Made by a program: the position numbers and the translations under genes. DNA of 64,000 nt. Source: Rodentibacter pneumotropicus DSM 21403 (GTDB lineage: Bacteria > Pseudomonadota > Gammaproteobacteria > Enterobacterales > Pasteurellaceae). Of the stretch, positions 16,309-27,573 are shown in pieces (within the stretch, counting starts at the first letter, position 1; each line of letters opens with the position of its first letter). The notes beneath the pieces were generated by a model that did no database searches, was not told where the DNA came from, and saw nothing but the letters and a program-made list of their open reading frames with translations. The stretch lies in assembly GCF_000379905.1 (NCBI RefSeq), contig NZ_KB904041.1:166351-230350 (forward strand), written 5' to 3'.

Positions 16309-16312
16309 TAGA

Positions 16313-17686
16313 TTAAAATAAGTTACTGATGAAAATAACGATAATAATCACAGGCACAACAAATTTTACATAATTAAACCAAATTTTGGTGAAAGTCGAA
16401 TCCGGTGTCGGAGAGAGTTCTTTTTTCGCTTCATCTTTTAGGATAAAACCCACGAAAATTGCACAACCTAATGCGGTGAGCATAAATAAAATATTGCCGC
16501 TTGCATAATCATAAAAATCAAAAATACTTTTACCGAAAATGGTGAAGTTTTTCCAAAGATTATCCCCTAAAATGGCCGGAATATTACCGAGTAAGAAGAT
16601 CCCCCCTAAAACGAAAGCAATCGCTTTTCCACGACGCATACGAAGTTTTTCTTGCAATGCCGTGATGAGGACTTCATAAATAGTAATAGATGTGGTGAGA
16701 GCGGCAATTAATAATAAACTAAAGAAAACAATTGCAAAGAACTTGCCTGCCCATAAATGGGAAAATACGATGGGCAAACTTTGGAAAACTAATGTTGGAC
16801 CTGCATTCGGTTCGATGCCGAAAGTAAATAAAGAAGGGAAAATCATAAAGCCGGCAAGTACAGCAATGATAGTATTGGTAAAACCGGTAATCACCGCTGT
16901 TTGAATAAGATTTTCTTCTTTATTAAGATAGCTTGAAAGGGTGATTAGAACCCCAAAGCCAAGGCTTAAGGCGAAAAACACTTGCCCTAATACAAAAATG
17001 AAAAGTTGGGGCGTGATTTTGCTGAAATCCGGTTTTAAATAGAAGGTAATTCCTTCCATTGCGCCCGGCAAGGTGATATTACGGATCACCATACCGATGA
17101 GGAAAATAAAGAGCAGTGGCATTAAATATTTAACTGAACGCTCAATGCCGCCAATAATGCCTTTTGCCAAAATAATATAATTCACCACGACAAAGAGAAA
17201 GGTGTAGAACATGATTTCATAAGGGCTATTGCCGATATGAAGATCGTAGAAGTTTTTGGCGACATCCTTTGTAATCGGCGTTGAAATATCAAGCGTGCCG
17301 CTGATTAAACTTACGATATAGGAAATAACCCAGCCACCCAGCACCATATAATAAGCCATAATACCAAATGCACCGAGCAATCCCGTATAACCGATGATCT
17401 TCCAATATTTTGAAATATGTTTGCCTTTATCAAGAATTTTATCGCCAAAAGCATCAATCGAATTGACACGTAAACGGCGACCAATCACATTTTCTACTAA
17501 AATCATGGGAATGCCGATTACCATCATGGCAAGACAAAAAAGCAGTACATAAGCACCGCCGCCATTTTCACCCACCAGATAGGGGAATCGCCAAGTTGCC
17601 CCGAAACCCACGGTTGCACCGGCAACCGTCATCACATAAGTTAATCGGCTCGACCAAGTTTGACGTTGTTGTTTATTCGTTGTCAT
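16313..17686 (-). CDS. Neurotransmitter:sodium symporter (SNF) family transporter
   Basis: The ATG at 17686 has AGGA six bases upstream and gives 457 residues (MTTNKQQRQTWSSRL). An upstream start would add ten atypical residues. The first helix contains the NSS motif GATVGFGATWRFPYLVGENG, with the unwound Gly-rich ion/substrate region, as in LeuT-type carriers. Around 11-12 membrane segments follow. These carriers import amino acids with Na+. The substrate is not deducible. It follows nth by 44 bases on the same strand, as in H. influenzae (HI1690-type gene), and may share the rnf transcript. Confidence 0.9.
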   Translation of the reverse strand: MTTNKQQRQTWSSRLTYVMTVAGATVGFGATWRFPYLVGENGGGAYVLLFCLAMMVIGIPMILVENVIGRRLRVNSIDAFGDKILDKGKHISKYWKIIGYTGLLGAFGIMAYYMVLGGWVISYIVSLISGTLDISTPITKDVAKNFYDLHIGNSPYEIMFYTFLFVVVNYIILAKGIIGGIERSVKYLMPLLFIFLIGMVIRNITLPGAMEGITFYLKPDFSKITPQLFIFVLGQVFFALSLGFGVLITLSSYLNKEENLIQTAVITGFTNTIIAVLAGFMIFPSLFTFGIEPNAGPTLVFQSLPIVFSHLWAGKFFAIVFFSLLLIAALTTSITIYEVLITALQEKLRMRRGKAIAFVLGGIFLLGNIPAILGDNLWKNFTIFGKSIFDFYDYASGNILFMLTALGCAIFVGFILKDEAKKELSPTPDSTFTKIWFNYVKFVVPVIIIVIFISNLF

Positions 17687-17730
17687 TGTTTTTCCTATTA
17701 ATAAAAGTGCGGTCAAAAATTTAATTATTT

Positions 17731-18366
17731 TTAATATTCGGTTTTTTCTTTATATTCGCAGAGATCTTCGATAATGCAGGAACCGCAGCGGGGCTTTCTT
17801 GCCACACAAGTATAGCGACCATGTAAAATGAGCCAATGGTGCACATCCACTTTAAATTCATCAGGCACTACTTTTAAGAGTTTTTCTTCCACTTTTACAA
17901 CATCTTTACCGGGGGCAAAATTAGTGCGATTGCATACCCGAAATATATGGGTATCGACAGCAATAGTGGGATGACCAAAGGCGGTATTTAGCACTACGTT
18001 AGCCGTTTTCCGCCCAACACCGGCAAGGGCTTCTAAGGCTTCACGATTTTCAGGTACTTCACCGTTGTGTTTTTCGATGAGATCGCGGCAGGTTTTGATG
18101 ATATTTTCAGCCTTACTATTATAGAGTCCGATGGTTTTGATATAGCTTTTTAGACCATCTAAGCCTAAATCCAAAATCGCTTGCGGCGTATTGGCAACAG
18201 GAAAAAGTTTTTCTGTCGCTTTATTTACCCCTTTATCCGTGGCTTGTGCCGATAAAATCACGGCGATTAATAATTCAAAAGGCGAATTATACTGTAATTC
18301 GGTGGTAGGGTGGGGATTTTGATCCCGCAATCGGGTCAATATTTCAACTCTTTTCTTTTTATTCAT
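17731..18366 (-). CDS. nth: Endonuclease III
   Basis: From the ATG at 18366 the protein is 211 residues (MNKKKRVEILTRL). Seven codons upstream another ATG overlaps rnfE and is not preferred. The HhH motif LAGVGRKTANVV has the catalytic Lys120, and VDTH supplies Asp138. The C-terminal Cys-x6-Cys-x2-Cys-x5-Cys (CVARKPRCGSCIIEDLC) holds the 4Fe-4S cluster. It removes oxidised pyrimidines and nicks at abasic sites. It follows rnfE with a one-base gap, the conserved rnf-nth order. Confidence 0.97.
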   Translation of the reverse strand: MNKKKRVEILTRLRDQNPHPTTELQYNSPFELLIAVILSAQATDKGVNKATEKLFPVANTPQAILDLGLDGLKSYIKTIGLYNSKAENIIKTCRDLIEKHNGEVPENREALEALAGVGRKTANVVLNTAFGHPTIAVDTHIFRVCNRTNFAPGKDVVKVEEKLLKVVPDEFKVDVHHWLILHGRYTCVARKPRCGSCIIEDLCEYKEKTEY

Positions 18367-18367
18367 G

Positions 18368-19081
18368 TTATTTTTTCCGATTATCAATTCTGTTTTTTAG
18401 TGCAAGGAGTAATCCCAATCCAATAAACGCACCCGGAGGCAGGATGAAGAGTAAAAAGCTGCTATCCGTTTGGTAAATATGGAAGGTGAGAAATTTTGCT
18501 TGTTCACCAAAAAGATTTTCAATCCCTTCAAAAATCGTACCCTGTCCGAGAATCTCACGGATAGCGCCAAGCACAACAAGACTCAATGCCATACCACATC
18601 CCATAGAAAAACCATCCCATATAGAATGTAAGAGGTTGTTTTTTGAGGCAAAGGCTTCCGCACGACCAATGACAATACAGTTTGTCACAATGAGAGGGAT
18701 AAAAATCCCTAAGGATTGATAAAGCGCATAGGTGTAAGCATTCATCAATAATTGCACAACGGTTACTGTCGTTGCGATAATCATCACATAAATTGGAATA
18801 CGAATTTCATGGGGAATTTGTTTCCGAAATAAAGAAATGACCGTGTTGGTACAAGTTAAAACCAACATCGTAGCAAGTCCTAAACCGAGCGCATTTGTGG
18901 CGGTACTGGAAACAGCCAACAAGGGGCAAAGACCGAGTAGTTGAACAATAGCAGGGTTATTTTTCCAAATACCTTGAGTGAAAATGGGTTTCCACTCGGA
19001 TGGTTTTATTTGCGTTTTAACCTCCTGTTGAGAAGGTGCATCTTCAAGAAGTGCGGTCGTTTTTTCGGTTAAATTTGTCAT
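18368..19081 (-). CDS. rnfE: Ion-translocating oxidoreductase subunit RnfE
   Basis: A 237-residue inner-membrane protein with about six helices and the RnfA/E-type repeats ([35 protein letters not shown]). With RnfA it forms the membrane core that holds an iron-sulfur cluster in related complexes. Last of the six rnf genes, ten bases after rnfG. The N-terminal 30 residues contain an uptake signal (about 19050). Confidence 0.97.
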   Translation of the reverse strand: MTNLTEKTTALLEDAPSQQEVKTQIKPSEWKPIFTQGIWKNNPAIVQLLGLCPLLAVSSTATNALGLGLATMLVLTCTNTVISLFRKQIPHEIRIPIYVMIIATTVTVVQLLMNAYTYALYQSLGIFIPLIVTNCIVIGRAEAFASKNNLLHSIWDGFSMGCGMALSLVVLGAIREILGQGTIFEGIENLFGEQAKFLTFHIYQTDSSFLLFILPPGAFIGLGLLLALKNRIDNRKK

Positions 19082-19091
19082 ATCACACTCC

Positions 19092-19709
19092 TTATTGGAT
19101 AGCGAGTTGTTGTAGTGTTGCTTGATTGTTAAGCATCACTAAAGCAGAGCGTTTTACTTGATTAACGATGGCACGAGGCGTAATGGTTGCACCGGAAAAT
19201 TGATCAAATTTCCCGCCGTCTTTTTTTACTGCCCAATCATTTAGGTTTGTTTCATTAATTAATTTATGGTTGAAACTTAAAATCCAATTGGAAATACGTA
19301 ATTCTATTTTATCGCCCAATCCCGGTGTTTCATGGTGTTCAATAACACGCACACCGAGTACTTCACCTTCCGGCGTTAAGCCCACAAGTAATCGGATATC
19401 GCCGGAATAGCCATCCGGTGCGGTGGTTTCATAGGCATAAGCGGAAATTTTTTGTCCTTTTTTAGCGAAATAAATTTTTTGAATTCCCTTTAAATTTTCA
19501 TTCTTTGGAACGATCGCACTTTCCACAAGATTATTATCAAAATAGTCATGGGGGATTACTTCTAATAGGCGTTCACGTTGTTGTGCCGCCATAGTTTCGT
19601 CAATTTTCTCTTTTGTGAGGAAAAAGATACCCGAGGAAATAGCGGTGCAGATTAAGGCGACTAATCCTAAAATAACCGCATAGCGTGAGGTGATTTTAAA
19701 AATGCCCAT
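19092..19709 (-). CDS. rnfG: Ion-translocating oxidoreductase subunit RnfG
   Basis: The start is the ATG at 19709, overlapping the rnfD stop by one base (TAATG), giving 205 residues ([16 protein letters not shown]). The longer frame reading into rnfD is an artefact. One N-terminal membrane anchor precedes a periplasmic FMN-binding domain. The motif [18 protein letters not shown] includes the S(T)GAT-type Thr to which FMN is covalently bound. Confidence 0.96.
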   Translation of the reverse strand: MGIFKITSRYAVILGLVALICTAISSGIFFLTKEKIDETMAAQQRERLLEVIPHDYFDNNLVESAIVPKNENLKGIQKIYFAKKGQKISAYAYETTAPDGYSGDIRLLVGLTPEGEVLGVRVIEHHETPGLGDKIELRISNWILSFNHKLINETNLNDWAVKKDGGKFDQFSGATITPRAIVNQVKRSALVMLNNQATLQQLAIQ

Positions 19710-20788
19710 TATTTTCTTCCTTTTATGCCATAACCAGCAACACGAGGACGTGTGTAATGATCGATGAGTGGGACGCAAATGTTACTTAATAAAATAGCAA
19801 ATGCCACGCCATCAGGGAAATTGCCATGATATCGAATGAGATAGACAAAAAGCCCGACCAATACTCCAAAAACAATTTTTCCACGTGGCGTGATTGAAGC
19901 AGTGACAGGGTCGGTAGCAATGAAAAATGCACCGAACATCATCGCACCACTCACCATTTGGCTTATCACACTTAAATGTGTTCCGCCGGCAAGTGCAGTG
20001 ACGGTTGCTAAACAGAAAAACGTCAGGAGCATGGCTATGGGAATATGCCAGTGAATAGTCCGTTTTACAATTAAAAATAGTCCACCCAGTAGAAATGCAA
20101 CATTCACTTGCCACCAACCCTGTGCGAAATCTGTACCGTTACCCATAAAAATTGGCATTTTAACGAGCTCATAGAAATCTGTTAATTCTTTGTGACCTGA
20201 ATAAAAGATTTTTGCACTATCTAATGGTGTAGCTTGTGCAATACCGTCAATACTGTGAGTAAGTTGTGACAGGGTAAATCCATCGGTGGTTAAACCGGAA
20301 AAAATTAGTGTGATAGCATCAGAGAATGTGGGCGGTTCTTGCAATAAATGAATTGGAGGAAGCCATGTTGTCATTTGTAATGGGAAAGAAATGAGCAATA
20401 CGACATAGCCAATCATTGCCGGATTAAATAAATTTTGCCCTAGACCGCCATAAACATGTTTACCTAGCAATACGGCACAAAGTGTACCGATAATAATGAT
20501 CCAATAAGGCGCATAGGGTGGAATTGCCGTGGCTAAAATTAAGGCAGTTAATACCACGCTAAAATCAGAAAGCGCAGATAATGGTTTTTTACCACGTAAT
20601 TTCATTGCTAAAAATTCAGCAAGTAATGCAACGATGATTGCCAATGCGGACTGAATCAGTACACCGAAACCAAAATAATAAATTTGTGTAAACAAAGCCG
20701 GTATCATGGCTAAGATAACCCAAAGCATAATACGTGCTGTTAATTTCCCCGAATGTGTGTGAGGAGAACTGACCATTTTAAACATCAT
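19709..20788 (-). CDS. rnfD: Ion-translocating oxidoreductase subunit RnfD
   Basis: A 359-residue protein with about nine to ten membrane helices. FDP-type flavinylation is expected near [12 protein letters not shown] (about residues 190-200), where a Thr carries FMN in this family. The downstream [20 protein letters not shown] signature is present. The first codon follows the rnfC stop directly (TAA ATG ATG), and the second ATG may be the actual start. It is related to NqrB. Confidence 0.96.
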   Translation of the reverse strand: MMFKMVSSPHTHSGKLTARIMLWVILAMIPALFTQIYYFGFGVLIQSALAIIVALLAEFLAMKLRGKKPLSALSDFSVVLTALILATAIPPYAPYWIIIIGTLCAVLLGKHVYGGLGQNLFNPAMIGYVVLLISFPLQMTTWLPPIHLLQEPPTFSDAITLIFSGLTTDGFTLSQLTHSIDGIAQATPLDSAKIFYSGHKELTDFYELVKMPIFMGNGTDFAQGWWQVNVAFLLGGLFLIVKRTIHWHIPIAMLLTFFCLATVTALAGGTHLSVISQMVSGAMMFGAFFIATDPVTASITPRGKIVFGVLVGLFVYLIRYHGNFPDGVAFAILLSNICVPLIDHYTRPRVAGYGIKGRK

Positions 20789-22981
20789 TTATTCCTGAGA
20801 GTTGCCTGATTGTTGTTGAGTTTGTGCTAATTTCTTTGCTTTTGCCCGAGCGATAGCCGCAGCCACCGCCGCTTTTTTCGGATCAAGTGCGGTCGGATTT
20901 TCCTCTGTTTTTCCTACTGCATTTTCGCTTTCGGTGGTTACCGTATCTGTAACTTGAGCAAGCTTTTTGGCTTTTGCCCGAGCGATAGCCGAAGCCACCG
21001 CCGCTTTTTTCGGATCAAGTGCGGTCGGATTTTCCTCTGTTTTTCCTACTGCATTTTCGCTTTCGGTGGTTGCCGTATCTTTGACTTGAGCAAGCTTTTT
21101 AGCTTTTGCCCGAGCAATCGCTGCAGCTACCGCCGCTTTTTTCGGATCAAGTGCGGTCGGATTTTCCTTTGTTTTTTCCACTGTGCTTTCGCTTTCGGTG
21201 GTTACCGCATCTTTGACTTGAGCAAGCCTTTTAGCTTTTGCTCGAGCAATCGCGGCAGCTACGGCAGACTTTTGAGGTTCTGCTGTCGGTGCTTCTTCTA
21301 TACGATTTTCAAGATTTTCTGTTTTCACCTCATTTTGTTGGCGAGCCAAGCGACGTGCTTTACGCAACGCCATCATATCGCTATTGTCCGGTAAAACTTC
21401 ACCTTTTTCTGTTGTTAATGTTTTCTGTTGATTGGTTTCTTCTGTGCCGATTTTCTTTGCCTTGAGACGCGCTAATGCTGCTTTTACCGGATCTTCACCT
21501 TTTGTTTTAGCTAATTCCTCACGGCGAGCTTCCGCAGCGCGTTGAGAACGGGCTTTACGTTCCTGTTCTTCGCGTTCCATACGGGCTTGTTTCGCTTCAA
21601 AGCGAATTTTTGCTTCATCCGATTTCTTCTGTTTCTCTTTTATTTGCCAAATTTTTGCTTTTTCTTGGCGGAAATATTGAATAAGTGGGATATGGCTTGG
21701 ACAAACATAAGCACATATGCCACATTCAATACAATCTTTTAAAGCATATTCTTCCGATTTTTTGTGATCCTCACTGCGGGCGAACCAGTAGAGTTGCTGT
21801 GGCATTAAATTCACCGGACAGGCATCCGAACAGCTTGAGCAACGAATACAGGCTTGCTCCGGTTCAGGTTCGGTATATTCAAAATGATCCGGTGCAAGTA
21901 AGCAGTTGACGATTTTGGTTATCGGTGCATTTAAATTCGGGAGTTCCAATCCCATCATTGGACCGCCGGCAAATACAGGAAAGCGTTCATCAAATTGATA
22001 ACCTGTATAGGTTAAGGCATGGTAAATTGGCGTGCCGAGGCGTATCAGGTAATTGCCTTTTTCTTGAATTTTATCGCCGGTTAATGTGACTATGCGTTCG
22101 ATTAAAGGCTCGTCATTTATAACCGCTCTTTTTATGGCAAAAGCCGTTCCCACGTTATGCATCAAAACGCCAATGCTGGAGGAGCGGGCACCGCTCGGCA
22201 CTTCCATTCCGGTGAGTAAATAAATCAGCTGTTTCGCCGCTCCGGAAGGGTATTTGGTTGGGATTACACGTACATCAATATCATTTGCCCCATGTAGTGC
22301 GGCGTTGATCGCTTCAATAGCTTTAGGTTTGTTATCTTCAATGGCGATCACCACTTTTTCAGGGCGTAGGATATAGCGTAAAATACGCACACCTTCAATA
22401 ATTTCATCGGCACGTTCACGCATCAGACGGTCATCACAAGTGATGTAAGGTTCACACTCCGCACCATTAATAATTAGTAATTTGACTTTTTTATCTGCAG
22501 ACTGAATTTTAGCGGCGGTAGGGAAGACTGCACCTCCCAAACCTGCAATACCGGCAAGATAAATTTTTTCGATAAGTTGTTCGGCTGTAAGACTAAGAAA
22601 ATCCTCAATAGGGTGCTGTGCAATGCTTTGATCCAACCCATCCGCTTGCAAATGAATAGTCATTTCATCAAGCCCTGAAGGATGAGCTGCGACATAAGGT
22701 GCAATATTTTTAATTGTACCGGATGTTGGCGCATGAACAGGCAGTACGCGTAAACCATCTCCTTGTGTTAAAGGTTGCCCTTTTAAAACATAATCGCCAA
22801 CTTTTACTAAAACCTCACCCGCCAAACCTGAGTGCTGTTTGAGCGGAATATAAAAATCCTCGCTTAGCGGAAGAGTTTTGATTGGTTGATGGTTAGATTG
22901 ATCTTTCATTTCCGGAGGATGAATTCCTCCTTTGAAATCCCATAGTTTATCGGAATTAAAACGAGATAATATGTCCGCCAT
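20789..22981 (-). CDS. rnfC: Ion-translocating oxidoreductase subunit RnfC, with expanded C-terminal repeats
   Basis: The 730-residue protein has the RnfC core: a Gly-rich NADH/FMN region ([16 protein letters not shown]), then two 4Fe-4S motifs [12 protein letters not shown] and [12 protein letters not shown] at about 375-425. Beyond residue 440 the sequence becomes a long, charged Ala/Lys/Glu tail with four or more copies of the [17 protein letters not shown] unit, the last three in near-identical 44-residue repeats. RnfC is the NADH- or ferredoxin-interacting peripheral subunit. The tail is variable in the family. Here each repeat also carries a DNA uptake signal, see separate entry. Confidence 0.95.
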   Translation of the reverse strand: MADILSRFNSDKLWDFKGGIHPPEMKDQSNHQPIKTLPLSEDFYIPLKQHSGLAGEVLVKVGDYVLKGQPLTQGDGLRVLPVHAPTSGTIKNIAPYVAAHPSGLDEMTIHLQADGLDQSIAQHPIEDFLSLTAEQLIEKIYLAGIAGLGGAVFPTAAKIQSADKKVKLLIINGAECEPYITCDDRLMRERADEIIEGVRILRYILRPEKVVIAIEDNKPKAIEAINAALHGANDIDVRVIPTKYPSGAAKQLIYLLTGMEVPSGARSSSIGVLMHNVGTAFAIKRAVINDEPLIERIVTLTGDKIQEKGNYLIRLGTPIYHALTYTGYQFDERFPVFAGGPMMGLELPNLNAPITKIVNCLLAPDHFEYTEPEPEQACIRCSSCSDACPVNLMPQQLYWFARSEDHKKSEEYALKDCIECGICAYVCPSHIPLIQYFRQEKAKIWQIKEKQKKSDEAKIRFEAKQARMEREEQERKARSQRAAEARREELAKTKGEDPVKAALARLKAKKIGTEETNQQKTLTTEKGEVLPDNSDMMALRKARRLARQQNEVKTENLENRIEEAPTAEPQKSAVAAAIARAKAKRLAQVKDAVTTESESTVEKTKENPTALDPKKAAVAAAIARAKAKKLAQVKDTATTESENAVGKTEENPTALDPKKAAVASAIARAKAKKLAQVTDTVTTESENAVGKTEENPTALDPKKAAVAAAIARAKAKKLAQTQQQSGNSQE
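20830..21240 (-). repeat. 132-bp tandem repeats in rnfC, each with an uptake signal
   Basis: Three near-identical units have AAGTGCGGT at 20885, 21017 and 21149, exactly 132 bases apart. A fourth, more diverged Ala/Lys unit lies upstream in the gene (about 21220-21270). Unit ends differ mainly by single substitutions, implying recent duplication. Confidence 0.9.
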
Positions 22982-23563
22982 TTATTTCCCCACAACCAAT
23001 TTTTTTTCGCTACCGTTTACATTCACCACTGGAATGACTAATTTCGCATCAAATTTCCAATCCCAACTCTCAATATTTTTTTTAACCGGAATCATTGAAA
23101 TGCAGTCTGTCGGGCAAGGTGCTACACAAAGTTCACAGCCGGTGCAAAGATCAGGAATAATCGTATGCATGACTTTATTTGTTCCGATAATGGCATCTAC
23201 CGGACAGGCCTGAATACATTTTGTGCAACCGATACACATATTTTCATCAATAAATGCGACCATTTCGACAGGTTCTTCCATACCATCGACAGACGGTATA
23301 TCAACGCCTAGAATTTCAGAAATTTTCACAACGGTTTCTCGTCCACCCGGAACACATTTTGTGATCTCATCACCGTTACAAATGGCTTCCGCATAGGGTT
23401 TACAGCCGGGATAACCGCATTGACCACATTGACTTTGTGGCAATATGGCATCGATTTTTTCTACAATGGGATCGGCTTCCACTTTGAGTTTTAAGGACGC
23501 AAACCCTAAAATCGCACCAAAAATGAGTGCGAGTAGAGTAATAACAGTGAGTAAAATAGTCAT
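22982..23563 (-). CDS. rnfB: Ion-translocating oxidoreductase subunit RnfB
   Basis: A 193-residue protein: an N-terminal membrane helix, then the [16 protein letters not shown] cluster-binding domain, then two ferredoxin motifs ([24 protein letters not shown]) for 4Fe-4S clusters. It relays electrons between the soluble donor and the membrane subunits. Its ATG overlaps by one base the stop of a 27-residue ORF on the same strand. Confidence 0.97.
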   Translation of the reverse strand: MTILLTVITLLALIFGAILGFASLKLKVEADPIVEKIDAILPQSQCGQCGYPGCKPYAEAICNGDEITKCVPGGRETVVKISEILGVDIPSVDGMEEPVEMVAFIDENMCIGCTKCIQACPVDAIIGTNKVMHTIIPDLCTGCELCVAPCPTDCISMIPVKKNIESWDWKFDAKLVIPVVNVNGSEKKLVVGK

Positions 23564-23646
23564 TATTTCTTTGTTTTTCCTGAAAATCTTTGATAGAGCC
23601 CAATTAATAAAACTAACAGGGTAATTGCCATTAAAAAGTAGATCAT
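23563..23646 (-). CDS. Candidate 27-residue membrane miniprotein between rnfA and rnfB
   Basis: An ATG at 23646 opens a 27-codon frame ([20 protein letters not shown] then FSGKTKK) whose stop overlaps the rnfB start as TAATG. The product would be a single hydrophobic helix with a basic cytoplasmic tail, obeying the positive-inside rule. It fills the otherwise unexplained 98-base rnfA-rnfB gap. No clear Shine-Dalgarno precedes it, which weakens the case. It lies in the same frame as the end of rnfA, six codons past that stop. Confidence 0.45.
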   Translation of the reverse strand: MIYFLMAITLLVLLIGLYQRFSGKTKK

Positions 23647-23661
23647 AATTGACGATTTGTG

Positions 23662-24279
<618 letters not shown>

Positions 24280-24304
24280 TTATGGGCGGAAGAACAATAG
24301 GAAA

Positions 24305-24328
24305 TTTGGGGTAAGGCATTACCCCAAA
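24305..24328 (-). terminator. Hairpin after yccS
   Basis: TTTGGGGTAA (24305-24314) pairs perfectly with TTACCCCAAA (24319-24328). On the minus strand only a short T run follows, so termination may be partial and rnf could receive read-through. An uptake signal lies directly beside it (24331). Confidence 0.55.
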
Positions 24329-24348
24329 ATAAGTGCGGTCAAAAAATC

Positions 24349-26502
24349 CTATTTTTTCTCAATCAGCATATTTAAATCATTATTGAGAGTTTTATGAAAA
24401 TAACCATAAATTTGTGGCAATAGCTGAGCAATTAAATTTAATTGCTGATAGGGGAGAATAAATGCCGTATTTTCAGAGACTTGAATCTCTTTCAAACTGA
24501 ATTCAATGTTCTCAAATAATTTATTGAAAACTTCCGGAGTAAGTTTTTCGATGTTTTCAAGAGCGTAAATAATTTTTTTGGCGGTTGGGTAGAAGCCTGA
24601 TAAAAACCCCGTGGTTTGCTGTAATTCACGCATTTTATAGCGGTATGAACCCAATGCTGAAATATAGCTCAGTAAAGAATAATTGATTTTGAGTAAATCA
24701 AAGCCTTCTTGTAGATGTGCTTGATATTTCATCGGTTCGCTGTTCATATTTGAAATAGTCGTACTGAGTGCAGCGTTGTATTCGTGTGCATTACGGCGGG
24801 CAATACGATATTTGAGATCATCGCTTTTGCTAAATTGTAGCTGGCTGGTGATATGTAACAAATACCGGGCATCACTTTTAATAGCCAGCCGGCTGACTTT
24901 ATCAAGTTGTAAATATTTCCAATCCGGCCATAAATAAGAGACGCCAAACCAAGCGATAGCTGAACCTAGAAGTGTGTCGAGTATACGGGGAATAAGTGCT
25001 GATTCCGTGCTAAACCCCATAACGTCAAAGCTTAATAATACTTGTAGGGTAATGAAAAAAGTTGAAAAACTGTAATTATTACTGCGAAAGAAGAAAAATA
25101 ATGTACTAGTCAGGACTATTAGACCGAGTTTTAATTCAAGGGTTGGATTTAAATAAGGTAATAATAACCCTACAACTACACCTAAAATTGTGCCGATAAT
25201 ACGTTGGCGTAATCTTGTCTTCGTCGCAGAGTAATTAGGCTGACAAACAAAAATTGCCGTGAGTAAGATCCAATAACCTAAATTGAATTGGAAGAAATCC
25301 ACGATGGTACAGCAAAGAAAAACTATGATAGATAATCGTACAGCGTGACGGAATAATTGGGATTCAAAGGTGAAATGTCCAACAATGGTGGAAAGAATGT
25401 TTTTCAATCCTGTTACTTGAACAGTATGGATCTGAGCAAGTGGTTCATTGATATTTGATTCTTGTTCTAATTGATTCATTTGCCAGTTGATATTTTGCAA
25501 GTTATCCAATAAACCTTGGATGTCGATAATCAAATCTTTATCATCGGGCGATTTTTGACGATATAACTCGAAAGATTGCAATGTGCCTAGGAGCGCTTTT
25601 TCTACCCGTTTATTATAATGGTAAGGGCGGTTATGGCGTAAACTTTCTTTAATTTCTTGACAGGATTGTGCCTGTAATTCTAATAGCCGCTGAATACGAA
25701 AAATCAGATCTGTATTTTTAAGTTTTTCAGAAATTTGTTGATAGTCAAAATGGGTAGAATTGGCACGTTCGTGGATTTCTTGAGCGGCAAAATAATAGCG
25801 CACCATTTTTTGTGTGCGGATATGGCGATGTTGCCCTCTAATACGGTAGAAAAGAGCCGTTCGGGCAAGGTTAAAAGCATTAATGACGTTGGCATTTTTA
25901 AGGGCGAAATTGAGGTGTTTTTTCTCGATTTCATCAATTTCATCGGGATCAAAAAACACGGATTTGGCATCTAAATATTCTCCTAATGCACAAAAGGCTT
26001 TGGCAATACTTTCCTGCACTGGGCGATTAGGAAAAAAGAGATGAACAATTAGGGTTACCACACTATAAATTAGCGTACCGAACAAAATCATTGTTGGGTT
26101 AATAAACCAACTTCCTGTGGAATTTTGATCATAAGTGAGGGTTGTATAGAGTGCGACGACAAGTGAACCGAAAGCAATGGTGCTATAACGTTGTCCAACC
26201 GCACCTATCATTGTAAAGATGAAGGTAAGCGAGGTCATTAACGCAATGTATTGAATCGGTTTACCGATATTAAGTTGCACGACAAAAGAAGAAATGGTAA
26301 AAGCAATTAATGTGTAAAAAATATTTTTTAAACGACCGGTTAAACGGTTATCTAAGTCCACTAACCCTCCAGCCATAATCCCTAAAATTAATGGTATGGA
26401 TTGGCTGGAAATATCAAAGAACCAAACACCGAAAGCAGCGAGATTAACGCTAATAAATATTGGAATGGCTGCGATGACTTTTGCGTTTAACCAGTTATTC
26501 AT
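24349..26502 (-). CDS. yccS: YccS/YhfK-family (FUSC-like) inner-membrane protein
   Basis: A 717-residue protein with two blocks of about six membrane helices each (residues 10-160 and 385-520) separated by a large cytoplasmic helical domain, the FUSC layout. The second block has PRILDTLLGSAIAWFGVSYLWPDW, characteristic of this aromatic-acid-exporter-like family. The function of YccS is not established. It may export small organic acids. The position directly upstream of rnfABCDGE is conserved in H. influenzae. Confidence 0.88.
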   Translation of the reverse strand: MNNWLNAKVIAAIPIFISVNLAAFGVWFFDISSQSIPLILGIMAGGLVDLDNRLTGRLKNIFYTLIAFTISSFVVQLNIGKPIQYIALMTSLTFIFTMIGAVGQRYSTIAFGSLVVALYTTLTYDQNSTGSWFINPTMILFGTLIYSVVTLIVHLFFPNRPVQESIAKAFCALGEYLDAKSVFFDPDEIDEIEKKHLNFALKNANVINAFNLARTALFYRIRGQHRHIRTQKMVRYYFAAQEIHERANSTHFDYQQISEKLKNTDLIFRIQRLLELQAQSCQEIKESLRHNRPYHYNKRVEKALLGTLQSFELYRQKSPDDKDLIIDIQGLLDNLQNINWQMNQLEQESNINEPLAQIHTVQVTGLKNILSTIVGHFTFESQLFRHAVRLSIIVFLCCTIVDFFQFNLGYWILLTAIFVCQPNYSATKTRLRQRIIGTILGVVVGLLLPYLNPTLELKLGLIVLTSTLFFFFRSNNYSFSTFFITLQVLLSFDVMGFSTESALIPRILDTLLGSAIAWFGVSYLWPDWKYLQLDKVSRLAIKSDARYLLHITSQLQFSKSDDLKYRIARRNAHEYNAALSTTISNMNSEPMKYQAHLQEGFDLLKINYSLLSYISALGSYRYKMRELQQTTGFLSGFYPTAKKIIYALENIEKLTPEVFNKLFENIEFSLKEIQVSENTAFILPYQQLNLIAQLLPQIYGYFHKTLNNDLNMLIEKK

Positions 26503-26567
26503 TTTGAATCCTTATCAAAATAGAAAAGTGAGCTTGGATAGCTCACTCTTCGTTATAAGTGCGGTTA

Positions 26568-27233
26568 TTATTTATGGGATTTTGCCCAGTTTAAGAAACG
26601 GGTTTGGGTTTCTTTATCCGCCTGTTGGAACCAATACTGTAATTGCTGTTCTGCGATATTTTCGCCTTGAATGACGACTTTACCTTTGGTTGCTTTGCCA
26701 TTTGCCACAGGAATCATCCCCATCATTGGTTGCACGGTCGCCGTAGCTAATGCCGGAACGGCTGCAGTTGCGCCTGAAGCGTTATAGTTCGCTAAATCAC
26801 TAACAATATTTGCGGACGGAAATAGACCTTCTTGCTTTAACGTATCTATTTTTGCCGGAATTTCCTGACCGGAGGCTGTTTTTACGCTAATGGCTGTGCT
26901 ATTGAATTTTTCTGCCTCGGTTTTTGTGCGAATAGTAGGGGAGGAAATCACAATATCTTCAGCCGAACCTTGGAATGTAACAATAATTGGATCTGATTCA
27001 AAAAGAGATTGGCTTGAACCGCTACCAACGATTTCGCCCACTCGCACTACCACTTGGTGGGTATTGCTATCATTTATGTTGAATGAATTGTTTTTCTTTA
27101 GAAGGGATTTACTTGCTTTTTGACCATCAATCGCTAAAAAATCAATATTTGATGAGCTGGAAACCATACCTGCAAAACTTGCAGTGCTGACAAATAGTGT
27201 TGCGATACCGAAGACAGCTGTACGTAATTTCAT
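26568..27233 (-). CDS. UPF0319 (DUF2057) exported protein
   Basis: A 221-residue protein with a signal peptide (MKLRTAVFGIATLFVSTASFA). The mature part follows the UPF0319 plan: NIDFLAIDGQKA near the N-terminus, HQVVVRV, and a C-terminal LQYWFQQADKETQTRFLNWA segment. It is the YccT-type neighbour of yccS. The family has no assigned biochemistry, though YccT has been linked to curli control in E. coli. The upstream 340 bases (27234-27573) contain an uptake signal at about 27308 and no gene I can support. Confidence 0.85.
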   Translation of the reverse strand: MKLRTAVFGIATLFVSTASFAGMVSSSSNIDFLAIDGQKASKSLLKKNNSFNINDSNTHQVVVRVGEIVGSGSSQSLFESDPIIVTFQGSAEDIVISSPTIRTKTEAEKFNSTAISVKTASGQEIPAKIDTLKQEGLFPSANIVSDLANYNASGATAAVPALATATVQPMMGMIPVANGKATKGKVVIQGENIAEQQLQYWFQQADKETQTRFLNWAKSHK

Positions 27234-27573
27234 GATTACTCCTTTTATTATGATTGAAATAAGATTCGTTGCCTATGCTATGATAATTTCCACAAAATGA
27301 AAATAGAAAAGTGCGGTTAAAACTGAAAAAGTTTTTCAGTGTTATGTAGTTGATGCAAAATAGTGAGTAAGGTTTCGTGTGCAAGCATACCCATAATTAA
27401 TCACTGTTGAATAAAATGAATAGGGAGATTTTACCGCATGAAAGATAAATTTAAGGAATGGGCGAGGTTATATAGCAAATGCACAAGATAGTTATATCAA
27501 CGAAAGATGAGGGGATTGTCACTAAATAAACGAATTCAGATTTGTGTGACTGCTACATAATACCGGGAATAAT

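Noticed and set aside
19709-19778. Longer start for rnfG inside rnfD
   Set aside because: The extra 23 residues are unlike the family; the TAATG overlap at 19709 gives the standard N-terminus.
20830-21270. Regularly spaced repeats that might be taken for a CRISPR array
   Set aside because: The 132-base period is an in-frame coding repeat in rnfC and the 'spacers' are as conserved as the 'repeats'. No CRISPR array is seen anywhere in the window.
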